Origin: Oasisia sp. SBJ-2009 | Lineage: Eukaryota; Annelida; Polychaeta; Sabellida; Siboglinidae | Direction: 5' to 3' | Assembly: GCA_964017155.1 (NCBI GenBank) | Contig: OZ024858.1 | Location: 24,490,687 to 24,554,686, forward strand | DNA length: 64,000 nucleotides | In this document: in pieces, positions 47,901 to 55,115 of the stretch | Numbering within the stretch: the first letter of the stretch is position 1 | Layout of the letters: every line of letters begins with the position of its first letter | Notes under the pieces: generated by a model | The model's input: the letters and a program-made list of their open reading frames with translations, nothing else | What the model was told of the DNA's origin: nothing | Databases searched by the model: none | Position numbers and translations under genes: made by a program

Positions 47901-50206
47901 AAATGCTTTGATGTAGACATGTATCATCAGTTGATGGGATGATTTCAGCGATAACAATAATAGACAACTTTATATTTACCGTCATCAGCATGTTACGCGC
48001 GTTGCCGAGTTGCAGCCATTTCATAACAACAGCCAAACCCTATGCAGGGAATCTACGTGGAGAGCGCCTCGATCACCGTCGTGACGTCATTCTTCGTCTA
48101 AGATTGGGTAGCGCATAGAATTTGGATGGCTGGGTGTTAAAAAATATTTTTCTGGTAAACTGCTGGCGTTAAAAAATTGAGTATATGTGGAAATTGTTAC
48201 TTTATATTAACTCTATTAGGTGTATGCCACGTAAAAGTTAACTTTGTTTGTCCTTTAAATAAACTAAAAATAAGCTACTGTTTCAGATAAAGTTTTCGTT
48301 TAATTTTTCCCCCCACTATTAGTGCATTGTTGTCTTTAGATAAACTAATAATAAGCTACTACGTTTCAAACAAAGTTTTCGTTTAATTCCCCCCCCCTAC
48401 TATTAGTGCATTGCTGTCTTTAAATAAACTAATAATAAGCTACTATGTTTCCAATAGTTTTCGTTTAATTTCCCCCCACTATTAGTGCATTGCTCATGAT
48501 TGCTGCCTTTAAATAAACTAATAATAAGCTACTATGTTTCCGATAGTTTTTGTTTAATTTCCCCCCACTACTAGTGCATTACTGTCTTTAAATAAACTAA
48601 TAATAAGCTACTACAATTTCAGATAATGTTCCAACGGATGCCGTACGGTGTGGCACCTCCCCAGCAGGGGGCAGCACTGCACAGGGGACCGATCCCGTTT
48701 CTCAAGTCGGAAATGAGTCCGAAGTCACCGTCGGGCAGCGAGACCGTGAAGCTGGCGAGTCCACACCTCCTGAGTCCAGCAGGTGTCAGCACCAGTACGT
48801 CGGGCGGGGGTGGAGACGCGCACGGAGTGCACGGGGACAGTCGGGTGTTGCACGGCATCCCGCTGCTCTCCGACCCCGGCTACGCCCTACACCAGTGGCC
48901 GGCGATGCTCCCCCCGCACATGTGCAAGCCCCCGTTTCCCCCCAACCCCCACCTGGCTGCGGGGGCGAGATCCGTGGTGCCCCTGCCCGTGCCCCAGTCG
49001 CTCATGATGCCCCCGGCGCGGGGTATGCTCCCTCGGTGGCCCTCCCCCAACACCTACATGGGGGCGCACTTCCCCGGCGCCCCGGTGCCCGGGATGGCGC
49101 CGGGGCACGGGCACGTGAACCCCGCGGGACTGTCCTCCCCCGGCGGGAGGGTGAAGACGACCACCCCCGCCTCCCAGGTCCAGTTCCTGCCGACGGCGTG
49201 CAACGTGCAGGGCGCCACGTCGCACCCCCGCATCACCGCCGACCCCATGCAGCAGCACCACGCCCCGCTGCACGCCATCGCGAAGGTCGCACACATGAAC
49301 AGCGTCGCCGGCAGCATGTCGCCAACATTCCGTAACCATGACGACCAGCAGCAGCAGCAGGTGGCCCGGATGCAGGGTCACGCTGCGGCCGAGGGTCACC
49401 GGTCGCCGCAGTTCTGGCACTCGATGCAGCCCAACGGCATGGACAATCAGTCGCCAGGTGGCGCCACTCGTAGGCACGCTCCGCACGAGCCGAACAACGG
49501 CAGCATGCCGTCGAACTCGAAGCTGCACATGCTCAACGACCCGCTTCGTATCGAGACGTCCGCAGTGGCCGATATGTCGTACTACGCGACGAACGAGAAG
49601 GAATATCACCGGAGTATGTACAGCGAGACAAACCAGAGGGCAGCAGCGGTCGCAGCAGCGGCAGCAGCGGCGGCGGCACCGACAAACATGCAGTGGAGCA
49701 CGAGAGACAATAACTTGTTGTGTGTCCAACGACCTGGCCAGATGCCACCTGGTGGATGGCAGGCGCAACAACGGCTCGGTCCGCAGCACCCCCCGGCCGA
49801 GGTGAACCCCGAGGACGACGACCTCAACGACCTCATCCAGCCGAGCATCGTCGATCACATGGTTCGATTCATCGAGAGAAGTCTCGACGACATGCCCGCG
49901 CCCGAGAACGAGCTCGCCAACATACACATCGGCCACGGCAGCGTCGCCATGCCCGGCGAGACAACGCCCCCTGGTGACAAAGTGCCGCTCTATCTGCGAG
50001 GGTCCGGGAAGGGGTCGCAGCAGTCGTATGCGAGCGCCGTTCGCAGTCGACCGATCAATTTGAACCCAGGGCTGCCGGAGCTCGACTCCGATGACGCAGA
50101 TCTGACGGCATCCGAGCACGGCCAGCCAAACCCGCTCGACCTTCTGAAGAATCTGAACATCAAGGCGTCGCCGGGAACACAGGCGTTTTATCAGTATTTC
50201 TCGTAG
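23609..50206 (+). CDS. HELZ: HELZ, helicase with zinc finger (complete, 22 coding exons)
   Basis: Exons: 23609-23770, 24116-24152, 24600-24721, 26466-26727, 27575-27773, 28811-29009, 30141-30248, 30693-30875, 31783-31982, 32699-32878, 33376-33598, 34578-34688, 35525-35643, 36864-37070, 38965-39224, 41236-41354, 43149-43442, 44230-44337, 44858-44933, 45641-45836, 46618-46978, 48623-50206. Every border is AG/GT and every phase agrees; the total is 5310 nt, 1769 residues (human HELZ is about 1940). The order is TPR-like N-terminus, C2H2 finger (207-227), CCCH finger (259-278), conserved beta-rich region, SF1 helicase core (about 702-1120), PAM2 (1161-1170) and low-complexity tail. It ends in the family C-terminus SYASAVRS...FYQYFS. 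HELZ is a UPF1-like RNA helicase that binds PABP and the CCR4-NOT deadenylase. The start is the first ATG of a TPR-like frame; a good acceptor at about 23512 suggests a 5' UTR exon upstream. Confidence 0.95.
25445..25795 (-). repeat. Possible interspersed repeat ending in (ATG)n
   Basis: Read on the minus strand, this GC-richer block within AT-rich intron 3 of HELZ ends tttgtcgcttcgcgaccgac and then a short ATG/ATC run, like a retroposon tail. I do not recognise the family and saw no second copy in the window. Confidence 0.3.
26196..26476. repeat. 145-bp tandem duplication spanning the HELZ exon 4 acceptor
   Basis: Two diverged copies (about 26196-26331 and 26341-26476) share ttacaaat, tacttat.tacac.tattttat.ccctgatagg and the end gacagaacgagcaggc. 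The second copy supplies the working acceptor and the first codons of exon 4. The first carries the same AG and AACGAGCAGGC but runs into a stop. Confidence 0.85.
26782..27068. mobile_element. MITE with GCTTTATGCAG termini, copy 2
   Basis: This 287-bp copy in HELZ intron 4 begins gctttatgcagg and ends ctgcataaagc. Its interior (cacacatgtgacaccattta, aaggcataactgacaatatc, acccgtccacccatat) matches copy 3 at 42789 throughout. Confidence 0.85.
27575..29009 (+). CDS. HELZ: HELZ exons 5-6: C2H2 finger plus CCCH finger
   Basis: Exon 5 encodes [21 protein letters not shown], a perfect C-x2-C-x12-H-x3-H finger at residues 207-227. It then encodes [16 protein letters not shown], the conserved lead into the CCCH finger (human WHFRPPPRGITSSEEY). 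The CCCH finger (C-x8-C-x5-C-x3-H, residues 259-278) is split between exons 5 and 6: [20 protein letters not shown]. Exon 6 continues with EWRKRFEEH and LLEKWL, as in human. I do not recall the C2H2 finger in human HELZ. Confidence 0.93.
28105..28140. repeat. (TA)n microsatellite
   Basis: A short TA run in HELZ intron 5, followed by a LINE-like tail. Confidence 0.9.
28185..28250 (+). repeat. L2/CR1-like 3'-tail fragment
   Basis: The sequence gtaaagcgcctgagagcaat...ggtgctatacaagtaaattg...ttattaattt resembles the conserved 3' tail shared by L2/CR1 LINEs and their SINEs (GTAAAGCGCCTTGAG...GCGCTATATAAAT...ATT). Confidence 0.5.
28571..28793 (-). mobile_element. tRNA-derived SINE, copy A (3'-truncated)
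   Basis: On the minus strand the 5' head reads gcggtggtcgcgcagtagag (A-box-like) and ggttcgatccc (perfect B box), then the family body (ttgcctgtgtctttcggaag, ccggtggtcccttctatctg). The head end lies about 17 nt upstream of the HELZ exon 6 acceptor. Confidence 0.85.
29468..29522. repeat. (TA)n microsatellite
   Basis: About 27 TA units in HELZ intron 6. Confidence 0.97.
29837..30075. repeat. (CA)n repeat interspersed with CACGTGTACAC palindromes
   Basis: CA-rich sequence with repeated cgtgtacac and atgtacac interruptions. It ends about 65 nt upstream of HELZ exon 7 and produces spurious open frames on both strands. Confidence 0.95.
30141..35643 (+). CDS. HELZ: HELZ exons 7-13: conserved pre-helicase region
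   Basis: Exons 7-13 encode the region between zinc finger and helicase: [82 protein letters not shown] and [18 protein letters not shown]. Each has a clear collinear match in human HELZ. By analogy with UPF1-like proteins this region probably holds the beta-barrel/stalk elements packed against the RecA domains; that is inference. Confidence 0.92.
30911..31397 (+). pseudogene. Duplicated fragment of HELZ exon 10 3' end plus intron 10
   Basis: This segment of intron 8 aligns with 32842-33292. Its first part copies the end of exon 10: attgaagagattgcctgaca against attgaggagatggcccggca. It contains an in-frame TGA, then the same exon/intron junction (aaagtaggca) and about 430 bp of intron 10 sequence. 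It is a diverged, non-functional exon fragment in the same orientation. Confidence 0.82.
34336..34430 (-). repeat. Possible LINE 3'-tail fragment with (TTA)n
   Basis: The plus strand has (ATA)n, then ctgtttttctaaagcgttaa and atcgatgcgctgtacaagac. Read on the minus strand this is a CR1/L2-like tail ending in TTA repeats. Uncertain. Confidence 0.35.
35875..36810. repeat. ATATTCGA-rich segment, possible non-autonomous transposon
   Basis: Both ends are dense in aatattcgaatt-like words (35890-35960 and 36705-36800), and the interior is unremarkable. This suggests subterminal repeats of a DNA element, but clear inverted termini and target duplications were not found. It ends about 55 nt before HELZ exon 14. 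Confidence 0.3.
36864..45836 (+). CDS. HELZ: HELZ exons 14-20: UPF1-like SF1 helicase core
   Basis: Motifs in order: Q-motif-like NKKQKEAV (about 713-720), Walker A GPYGTGKT (738-745), [16 protein letters not shown] spanning exons 14-15, Walker B DEAAQ (866-870), motif III GDHMQLSP (893-900, across exons 16-17), [10 protein letters not shown] (935-944), [27 protein letters not shown] and motif [19 protein letters not shown] (1096-1112). All catalytic residues of an active SF1B RNA helicase are present. Human has Ala where this protein has Gly-1102 (ITRAQ versus ITRGQ). Introns 14, 16 and 20 hold a 35-bp minisatellite, a deleted LINE plus a MITE, and a LINE tail, respectively. Confidence 0.95.
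37093..37727. repeat. 35-bp minisatellite array
   Basis: About 18 tandem copies of a 35-bp unit (core ctatgcacagaccgtccaaa) start about 20 nt after the HELZ exon 14 donor. The unit has no stop codon in any forward frame, which yields three overlapping long open frames that are artefacts of the repeat. Confidence 0.97.
40847..41153 (-). mobile_element. tRNA-derived SINE, copy B (full-length)
   Basis: On the minus strand: head agcggtggtcaagtggtaga (A box TGGTCAAGTGG), ggttcaatcc (B box), body with ctttcggaagagacactaaa and ccggtggtcccttctatctg, then ggtaaatgtgtaacctgtag and ggccccgtccagtatctggg, and a GAAA-rich tail. At about 307 bp it is the most complete of three copies. It lies in HELZ intron 15. 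Confidence 0.88.
41878..42300 (+). mobile_element. Internally deleted CR1/L2-like LINE (EN start joined to RT end)
   Basis: The 5' part encodes an APE-type endonuclease N-terminus ([43 protein letters not shown]). Immediately after it comes the extreme 3' part of the reverse transcriptase ORF ([20 protein letters not shown]) and the domain-end motif AKGLPCP. The whole catalytic RT region is missing, and stop codons interrupt the join. It lies in HELZ intron 16, sense orientation. Confidence 0.82.
42789..43077. mobile_element. MITE with TCTTTATGCAG termini, copy 3
   Basis: This 289-bp copy in HELZ intron 16 ends about 70 nt before exon 17. It is nearly collinear with copy 2 (26782-27068), including cacacatgtgacaccgttta and aaggcataactaacaatatc. 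Confidence 0.85.
45880..46162 (+). mobile_element. Degenerate CR1/L2-like LINE 3' end
   Basis: A frame encodes [20 protein letters not shown], then a stop and [13 protein letters not shown]. This matches the RAF...WN.LP...FK..LK..LF ending of CR1/L2 RT. A 3' UTR follows with a TTATTATTG-type tail at about 46143-46160. It starts close to the HELZ exon 20 donor. Confidence 0.65.
46618..46978 (+). CDS. HELZ: HELZ exon 21: PAM2 motif and proline-rich linker
   Basis: The exon encodes [10 protein letters not shown], then [25 protein letters not shown] (residues 1161-1170) fits the PAM2 consensus (L-N-x-x-A-x-E-F-x-P) that binds the MLLE domain of poly(A)-binding protein. It is nearly identical to human HELZ ([10 protein letters not shown]). 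The rest is Pro/Ala-rich and probably disordered. It ends in phase 0 at gtaagt. Confidence 0.95.
47045..47426. repeat. 83-bp tandem array, left block
   Basis: Five units with actact(a)tagtg at 47068, 47151, 47234, 47317 and 47402 (periods 83, 83, 83, 85). Each of the first four intervals contains ataagctactatgtttcag, a perfect look-alike of the HELZ exon 22 acceptor region. Confidence 0.95.
47427..48254. mobile_element. Kolobok-like element with ~90-bp inverted repeats and THAP remnant
   Basis: It begins AGGACAAA and ends TTTGTCCT, with about 90-bp inverted arms (shared catacacctaatagagtt and aatttccacatatactcaat). It is flanked by TTAA (47423-47426 and 48255-48258). The host 83-bp repeat shows the empty site: gtctTTAAataaac. 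Inside, the plus strand encodes [11 protein letters not shown] (47776) and, in another frame, KQWIHV...[12 protein letters not shown] (about 47832-47905). These are the C-x4-C, Trp and C-x2-H parts of a THAP domain. Kolobok transposases carry THAP domains and duplicate TTAA. The copy is frameshifted and non-coding. Confidence 0.85.
48255..48622. repeat. 83-bp tandem array, right block, ending in the HELZ exon 22 acceptor
   Basis: About four more units (actattagtg at about 48315, 48399 and 48478; actactagtg at 48567; spacing 79-89). The last unit runs directly into aagctactacaatttcag and exon 22. Confidence 0.93.
48623..50206 (+). CDS. HELZ: HELZ exon 22: low-complexity tail with conserved C-terminus
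   Basis: This 1584-nt terminal exon is much more GC-rich than its flanks and encodes a Pro/Met/His/Gln-rich tail. It contains a QQQQQ run, a poly-alanine tract (about 49639-49678) and an acidic helix-like stretch ([20 protein letters not shown]). It ends [10 protein letters not shown]...[14 protein letters not shown]...FYQYFS then TAG at 50204-50206. Human HELZ ends SYASALRAPP...DPLSLFQELSLG...FYSYFK, so the C-terminal anchor is conserved despite a divergent tail. This tail region of HELZ has been linked to CCR4-NOT binding in human cells. Confidence 0.95.
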   Translation: MMFQRMPYGVAPPQQGAALHRGPIPFLKSEMSPKSPSGSETVKLASPHLLSPAGVSTSTSGGGGDAHGVHGDSRVLHGIPLLSDPGYALHQWPAMLPPHMCKPPFPPNPHLAAGARSVVPLPVPQSLMMPPARGMLPRWPSPNTYMGAHFPGAPVPGMAPGHGHVNPAGLSSPGGRVKTTTPASQVQFLPTACNVQGATSHPRITADPMQQHHAPLHAIAKVAHMNSVAGSMSPTFRNHDDQQQQQVARMQGHAAAEGHRSPQFWHSMQPNGMDNQSPGGATRRHAPHEPNNGSMPSNSKLHMLNDPLRIETSAVADMSYYATNEKEYHRSMYSETNQRAAAVAAAAAAAAAPTNMQWSTRDNNLLCVQRPGQMPPGGWQAQQRLGPQHPPAEVNPEDDDLNDLIQPSIVDHMVRFIERSLDDMPAPENELANIHIGHGSVAMPGETTPPGDKVPLYLRGSGKGSQQSYASAVRSRPINLNPGLPELDSDDADLTASEHGQPNPLDLLKNLNIKASPGTQAFYQYFS

Positions 50207-51729
50207 ATGTTTTACTCACAGCACAGATCCTCACGAAACTTTGTGTAGTCGCGGTAGATTTTAGCTTTAATTTTGCACGTTTCTCTTCGTATTGTACAGG
50301 TTGTAATGTCTGTTTCCACCTTGCAATGTAAGTTCATTGTACATATCGTTTCTGCTGAATCTGTGTGTGGGTATCCCCTCATTCAGCACAACTTATGGAG
50401 CCACCCCTAAAATATGCATTCCCCAATTCACTCCCTGTTGTACAGTCAGTGTTTCTGTAGTGCAGAACTACTTTTGTGTTAATCACAAAGATTTTGCCAT
50501 ATGCTAATAGAATGGCCACAACGATGCCGACATGTCCACATCACATGCTCGATATGACATTAATCGATCGCTTCATTTTGCCCTTGATAAATGTAAAATT
50601 AACCGTTTATGATGTACAGAAATAGTTTGCTGTTGCATTTTCCAAAGTGCAAGATATCATCTCCCAGTCAGTCTGGTTGCTTCAGTTGGTGTAGTAAAGA
50701 CAACTCTTCATACATGGAGTTTAGAAGGCAGCTGCTAGCTTTTTGTTTACTGCGCACATCGATATCGATGTGGTACAAGGTATTTTAAACGTTTAAATTA
50801 TTTTTTGTTATCTAGTTGCATTACGTTCTACACAGGATGCGCCGGATGGTGTTATTTTGTGCCTCAGTTTTGTTCTGCCTCTATTTATTCATGTGAACAG
50901 TATGTCTAGTTCGGTATCTGTAATATCAGATATTTTTCTACTGGTGATCAATTTTTATGTTCCTGTATTGCTGACATTCATTGGTAAATGGTACACTGTG
51001 AGCATTGGTCATTTAATGGTAGTGGCAGAAAGATTGTAGTTTGTAACTAGATTTGGATATATTTATTATTTCCTAGGGGAATGTTTCCGCTGAATGGTGT
51101 AAAGTGTACAGGCCTTTCTGTTTTCAAGCAGTCTGCGGATTTTATTCTTCAAGCACAGTAGAATTAGATGTGAATCGTTACCAAGTGTACAGACATGAAC
51201 TGTTTTATACTGCTAGTGTTGCACCTGAAGTGATTTACTATACTGTCGATTGATTAGCATTGAAATGAAGGAACCGTGATCACCAGTAAGAAATAACTGC
51301 AATAGAGTTTAGTTGATGCCTCCTAAACAGCACAGGGTGAATAACAGTGTGTGTTGGCTAATAACCATGAATTGAGCACTTTCTGCCTACTGGTGATACA
51401 TTCAAGCCCAGTTAGAATTGTTGGTTGTTTCTGTTCCACACAAAGCACTTTTAGCAGAGGGTCAAATACTTGTCGCTGTGGGTTGATATTAAATCTTCCT
51501 TGTCCTATCTGTACCTTCGAGCGGTTTAGGGCACATTAACTGTAATGTTGAAGACAACTTCTTTCTTTTCATTTGTTTGAAGCGGTTTCACAGAAAAGAC
51601 AGAAATTGCAGAAGCTGTTTGAAGCTTTGCAAAACAAAAACATTGTGAACTTGCGTGCAAAACTGTTGCAGTTAACTTTTACATTATTTGCACCTGGTGA
51701 TATAAATATGTTAATATTCGCTGTTACAT

Positions 51730-51735
51730 AATAAA
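51730..51735 (+). terminator. Candidate HELZ poly(A) signal, proximal
   Basis: AATAAA lies about 1.5 kb after the HELZ stop and is followed within 30 nt by GT-rich sequence (tgtggtgtgt). Sequence alone cannot show which site is used. Confidence 0.35.
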
Positions 51736-53914
51736 TATATCACTGTGGTGTGTAATGTAATTTTATGATATCAGGAAATGGGAAAAAAATGGAAAAAGAA
51801 AAAAAGAAAAAAAATGTAAAGTGTCAATTGAAAAATGTGAGAAAAAACTGAACATGTAATGTTGAACATTTTGTTATGTGACTGGCACCGTTTTAGATTT
51901 ATTTTTATACCTGACAGCACAGGGTATTTTACTGTAGGCCAGCGGCTGATGTTTTGGTGAAATACTGTGGGCGGTGCTGTGATGGTATTGTAATGCCGGT
52001 CATGCCATGCCATGCCATGCCGGCGGCATAGGTGGTGGGTGCCATCTGGATGGTATCATGTAGGTTTCACTGGAACATTCAGCGTGTGTGTGTGTGTGCG
52101 CGTGATTGTTGTCGGTTAACTAATCCATCTGAATGCGGGATGGGACAGCAGGCTTTTGAATGCTCTCCTAATGTGTTCAACCATATTAATTGTACCGAGG
52201 CTGGTGAAATCTGCCCGACTCTGTGTGTTTTGAAAGTGGCAATGTATAACTGATACATGAATGAGAGTGGCGACCTAAACGGCACCACTATAAGTAACAC
52301 GAGAGTAACAACATCGCATACCCGCAAAGTCAGGTTTGTCCTAAATTAACCTTATTTGCACTTGCTGACACCGATATTCTTGGCTGCTGTAATGCCCAAT
52401 TATTTGTGGTATTAACGGCGCCAAAAAAAAAAAACTGTTGCTTAGTAGCTTTTATATTTTGTTGTATAACCAGCACATGTTACATTGTTTTGGTTTTAGT
52501 TTTTACACCTGAAATTACAGGGTAATTTACAATAGATGTATGATGCGTTGATGACAGGCATTGATTTGTCTTGGAAACAAACGTCAGCTTTGCATAATAA
52601 CCCCAACTAGAGTGCTTTATAATCTGTTCATCCTTAGTGTGTGATTCTTGAAGCATAGTCGACTTTGTGTGTATAAATGTACGTTTGAAGGTATTCGAAG
52701 CCCTGCAGCATTGTATTATAGGTGCGTAGTTGAGAGGACACGGTAACTGTTCACTTAATCCACGGGACGTGTCCGAGAAAACTGAAAAAATGCAAAAAAA
52801 AATAATGACGTGTACATTTGTAAGCATTCCGTGCTTGTTGTAGAATAGCTGTGATTGCACTGTGGTTGTTGGCGTTGCACATGCACGCATGTTGATGGCA
52901 CGTTGATGCTGGAAACGTGTGATACGTGCATGCTTTCTGTAAGAAGCCGTGAAACGTTTGTGCACACAAGGTGTTTATACATTCCCCTCCACACTGTTGC
53001 GTGAGCGTGTGCACGCGTCCGAGCGCACGCGCGTGTGTGTGTGCACGTGTGCGTGACAATGTGCAGGGGAATTGTTAAGCGAAAATGTGTAAAACTAAAA
53101 AAATTGAGATGTGTTTGCTAGTGTCTGTTCACATTGATATTACTAGTGTTGACACAGTGTTTATTGATTTTATAGATTCTAGATGTATGTGTATCTTGTG
53201 TTGAGTGTCACCGACAGTAGCAACTGTTGCCCTGCCGTCTTGTCACAAGGTTTATTCCTTCTACCCCGATGGCTACTGAAGCTCACTTTCAGATCAAACA
53301 CTATGACTGTATGACCGTCTTTCATAACCCCAAATGGCTATCTTATATTTGCAAACTTCCGTCTTCTTTCTAGTATTGAAATATTTTTAGAAGAAATCCA
53401 AAGTGTTCAAATAACAGGTTTGTTCTGCCGTAGACTCATGAATGCTGCTGCACTTGTCTGAGATTTATCAATAATTTAACACATTGAAGCGTCAAATTGA
53501 CAGTTAACTAAATTTTGATGCCGTAGTGAAAACCGACTTTTAATTCTTGGTGTTATAACGTTTTCAAATCGACCGAGTTGTTCATTAGAAACTCATTCTT
53601 TTTAAGCAAGTTATGATGATCCCTGCACTGAGAGTTTAGGTGGCATAATCTTGCTGAATCTCCCAAAATGTATAAATTACCAAAGGACATCGCAATAATT
53701 TTTTTAAATAACTTGATACAATGCTACTATGTATCAGTGTAACGCTTACACTACAATGGCTATCAGAACAGGCAGTGTGGTGTGGGGTCTTTCTATTGTT
53801 ATTTACTGTCGTTTTAAATTGTTTTAAGCCATTTTTGACCACTCAAGTTCCATACTACATTATGGTGATGGTTGGTGGGTGTTTTAGCTGATACAAAACA
53901 CAACATTTGTTGCA

Positions 53915-54055
53915 CAAGCACAACTTGTGGAGCCACCCCTAAAATATGCATTCCCCAATTCACTCCCTATTGTATATTCAGCATTTCTCTAATGCAGAAC
54001 TAGTTTTGTGTAAATCCCACAGGTAATAGAATGGCCACAACGATGCTGATGTGTG
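53915..54055. repeat. Second copy of a ~135-bp HELZ 3' UTR segment
   Basis: This direct repeat of 50386-50530 shares ggagccacccctaaaatatg, cattccccaattcactccct and atagaatggccacaacgatg. The order is preserved, with small gaps. It occurs nowhere else in the window. Confidence 0.9.
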
Positions 54056-54060
54056 GTTGA

Positions 54061-54066
54061 AATAAA
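54061..54066 (+). terminator. Candidate HELZ poly(A) signal, distal
   Basis: AATAAA lies about 3.9 kb after the HELZ stop, just past the second copy of the duplicated UTR segment, with tgtgcatgtg following. It would give a long 3' UTR isoform. Confidence 0.25.
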
Positions 54067-55027
54067 ACGTCTTGTGCATGTGCTCACACATTTACTACAG
54101 ACCACAAGTTAGCGTTGTATACGACGATGGCTTCAGAGAGAAGCTGAGGCACAGCTGCGACTGTTGCATGCATGATACATGTATTGTGATTTGTTTGTTT
54201 CTTTTTTATTTTAATCTCTCAATTATTAACTGTACTAATAAATTAATTAGACGAGACGTGTGTCTGTTTCCGTGTTTTAATCATAGATTTCGAAAATCAT
54301 GTCGGCAAAATTCTGTGGTTCCACACTGTGCAAAACTGCAGGAAACAGTTGTTTCCACTAGCGTCATGTATTTATACATTAGAGGGAATAATGTGGTCGT
54401 TGGGAAGTACTAGTTGGTTATCATCCCGGGGGTTACTAGCCTTACATATGGGTGGGGTGTACAGTTTGAAAGTCACATACCATACCTTCGATAAGGGTGT
54501 CTAATATACAAAACATATCCTTGATTTACGGACAAATGTAGGACATTTTTTAAAAGTATTTGACTCCTCGTGGCCAGATGTCCCTGAGTAATTGCAAATA
54601 TTCCAAAATATACATGATAGGTATCCATCCATGAAAGCAACTGTGATAAAAACAGCCTCGAAGAGTCCTTGAAGTGATACCCTTGTCTTTATGGAATTAT
54701 CATTACAGAAACCATACGGACACACACTTGGATTGATACCACTTTTGCATAGAGCACTACAATACACAGCTGCAGGGAATATTATTTTAAAAGGTGATGT
54801 AACATTGATGCTTTTGATTTATTGTCACATCGTGCTGCAGTGGGAGCATAGTGGATAGGTAATGTAAGGACAGTGCTAATGAAATATCAATCATTCTTGA
54901 ACTTTCATTATTTCAATTTGTTTGTGAGAATTATATTACTTTATGCAAGCACCAACCCGAGTCAAAAGTAGCGATGAAAGATGGCCAAAGTAATGACGTT
55001 TATTGCTTATAAAATTGTTAAAAGAAA

Positions 55028-55115
55028 GAAATGTGGGCTCTACTCCCCAAGGCCAGGCTTATGACAGAGCCTCATATGCGTCACCTCCCCCTCAGGTAGA
55101 CAGAGCCCACATTTC
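55028..55115. repeat. Short hairpin-forming element
   Basis: gaaatgtgggctct (55028-55041) and agagcccacatttc (55102-55115) are perfect 14-nt inverted repeats around 60 nt. No coding role is seen. It may be a tiny MITE or a transcript hairpin. Confidence 0.6.

Larger units (their letters stand above)
50207..54070 (+). other. Probable HELZ 3' UTR and downstream region
   Basis: No convincing coding sequence follows the HELZ stop. AATAAA occurs at 51730-51735, followed by GT-rich sequence, and again at 54061-54066, so a short and a long 3' UTR are both possible. A segment of about 135 bp near the stop (50386-50530) recurs at 53915-54055, which would place one copy in each UTR form. TG-rich, A-rich and CATGC runs occur; nothing else is recognised. 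Confidence 0.45.

Noticed and set aside
48887..50119. 410-residue open frame on the minus strand opposite HELZ exon 22
   Set aside because: It is the shadow of a GC-rich coding exon with biased codon use. It is rich in Arg/His/Val without domains, and the sense frame ends in the conserved HELZ C-terminus.
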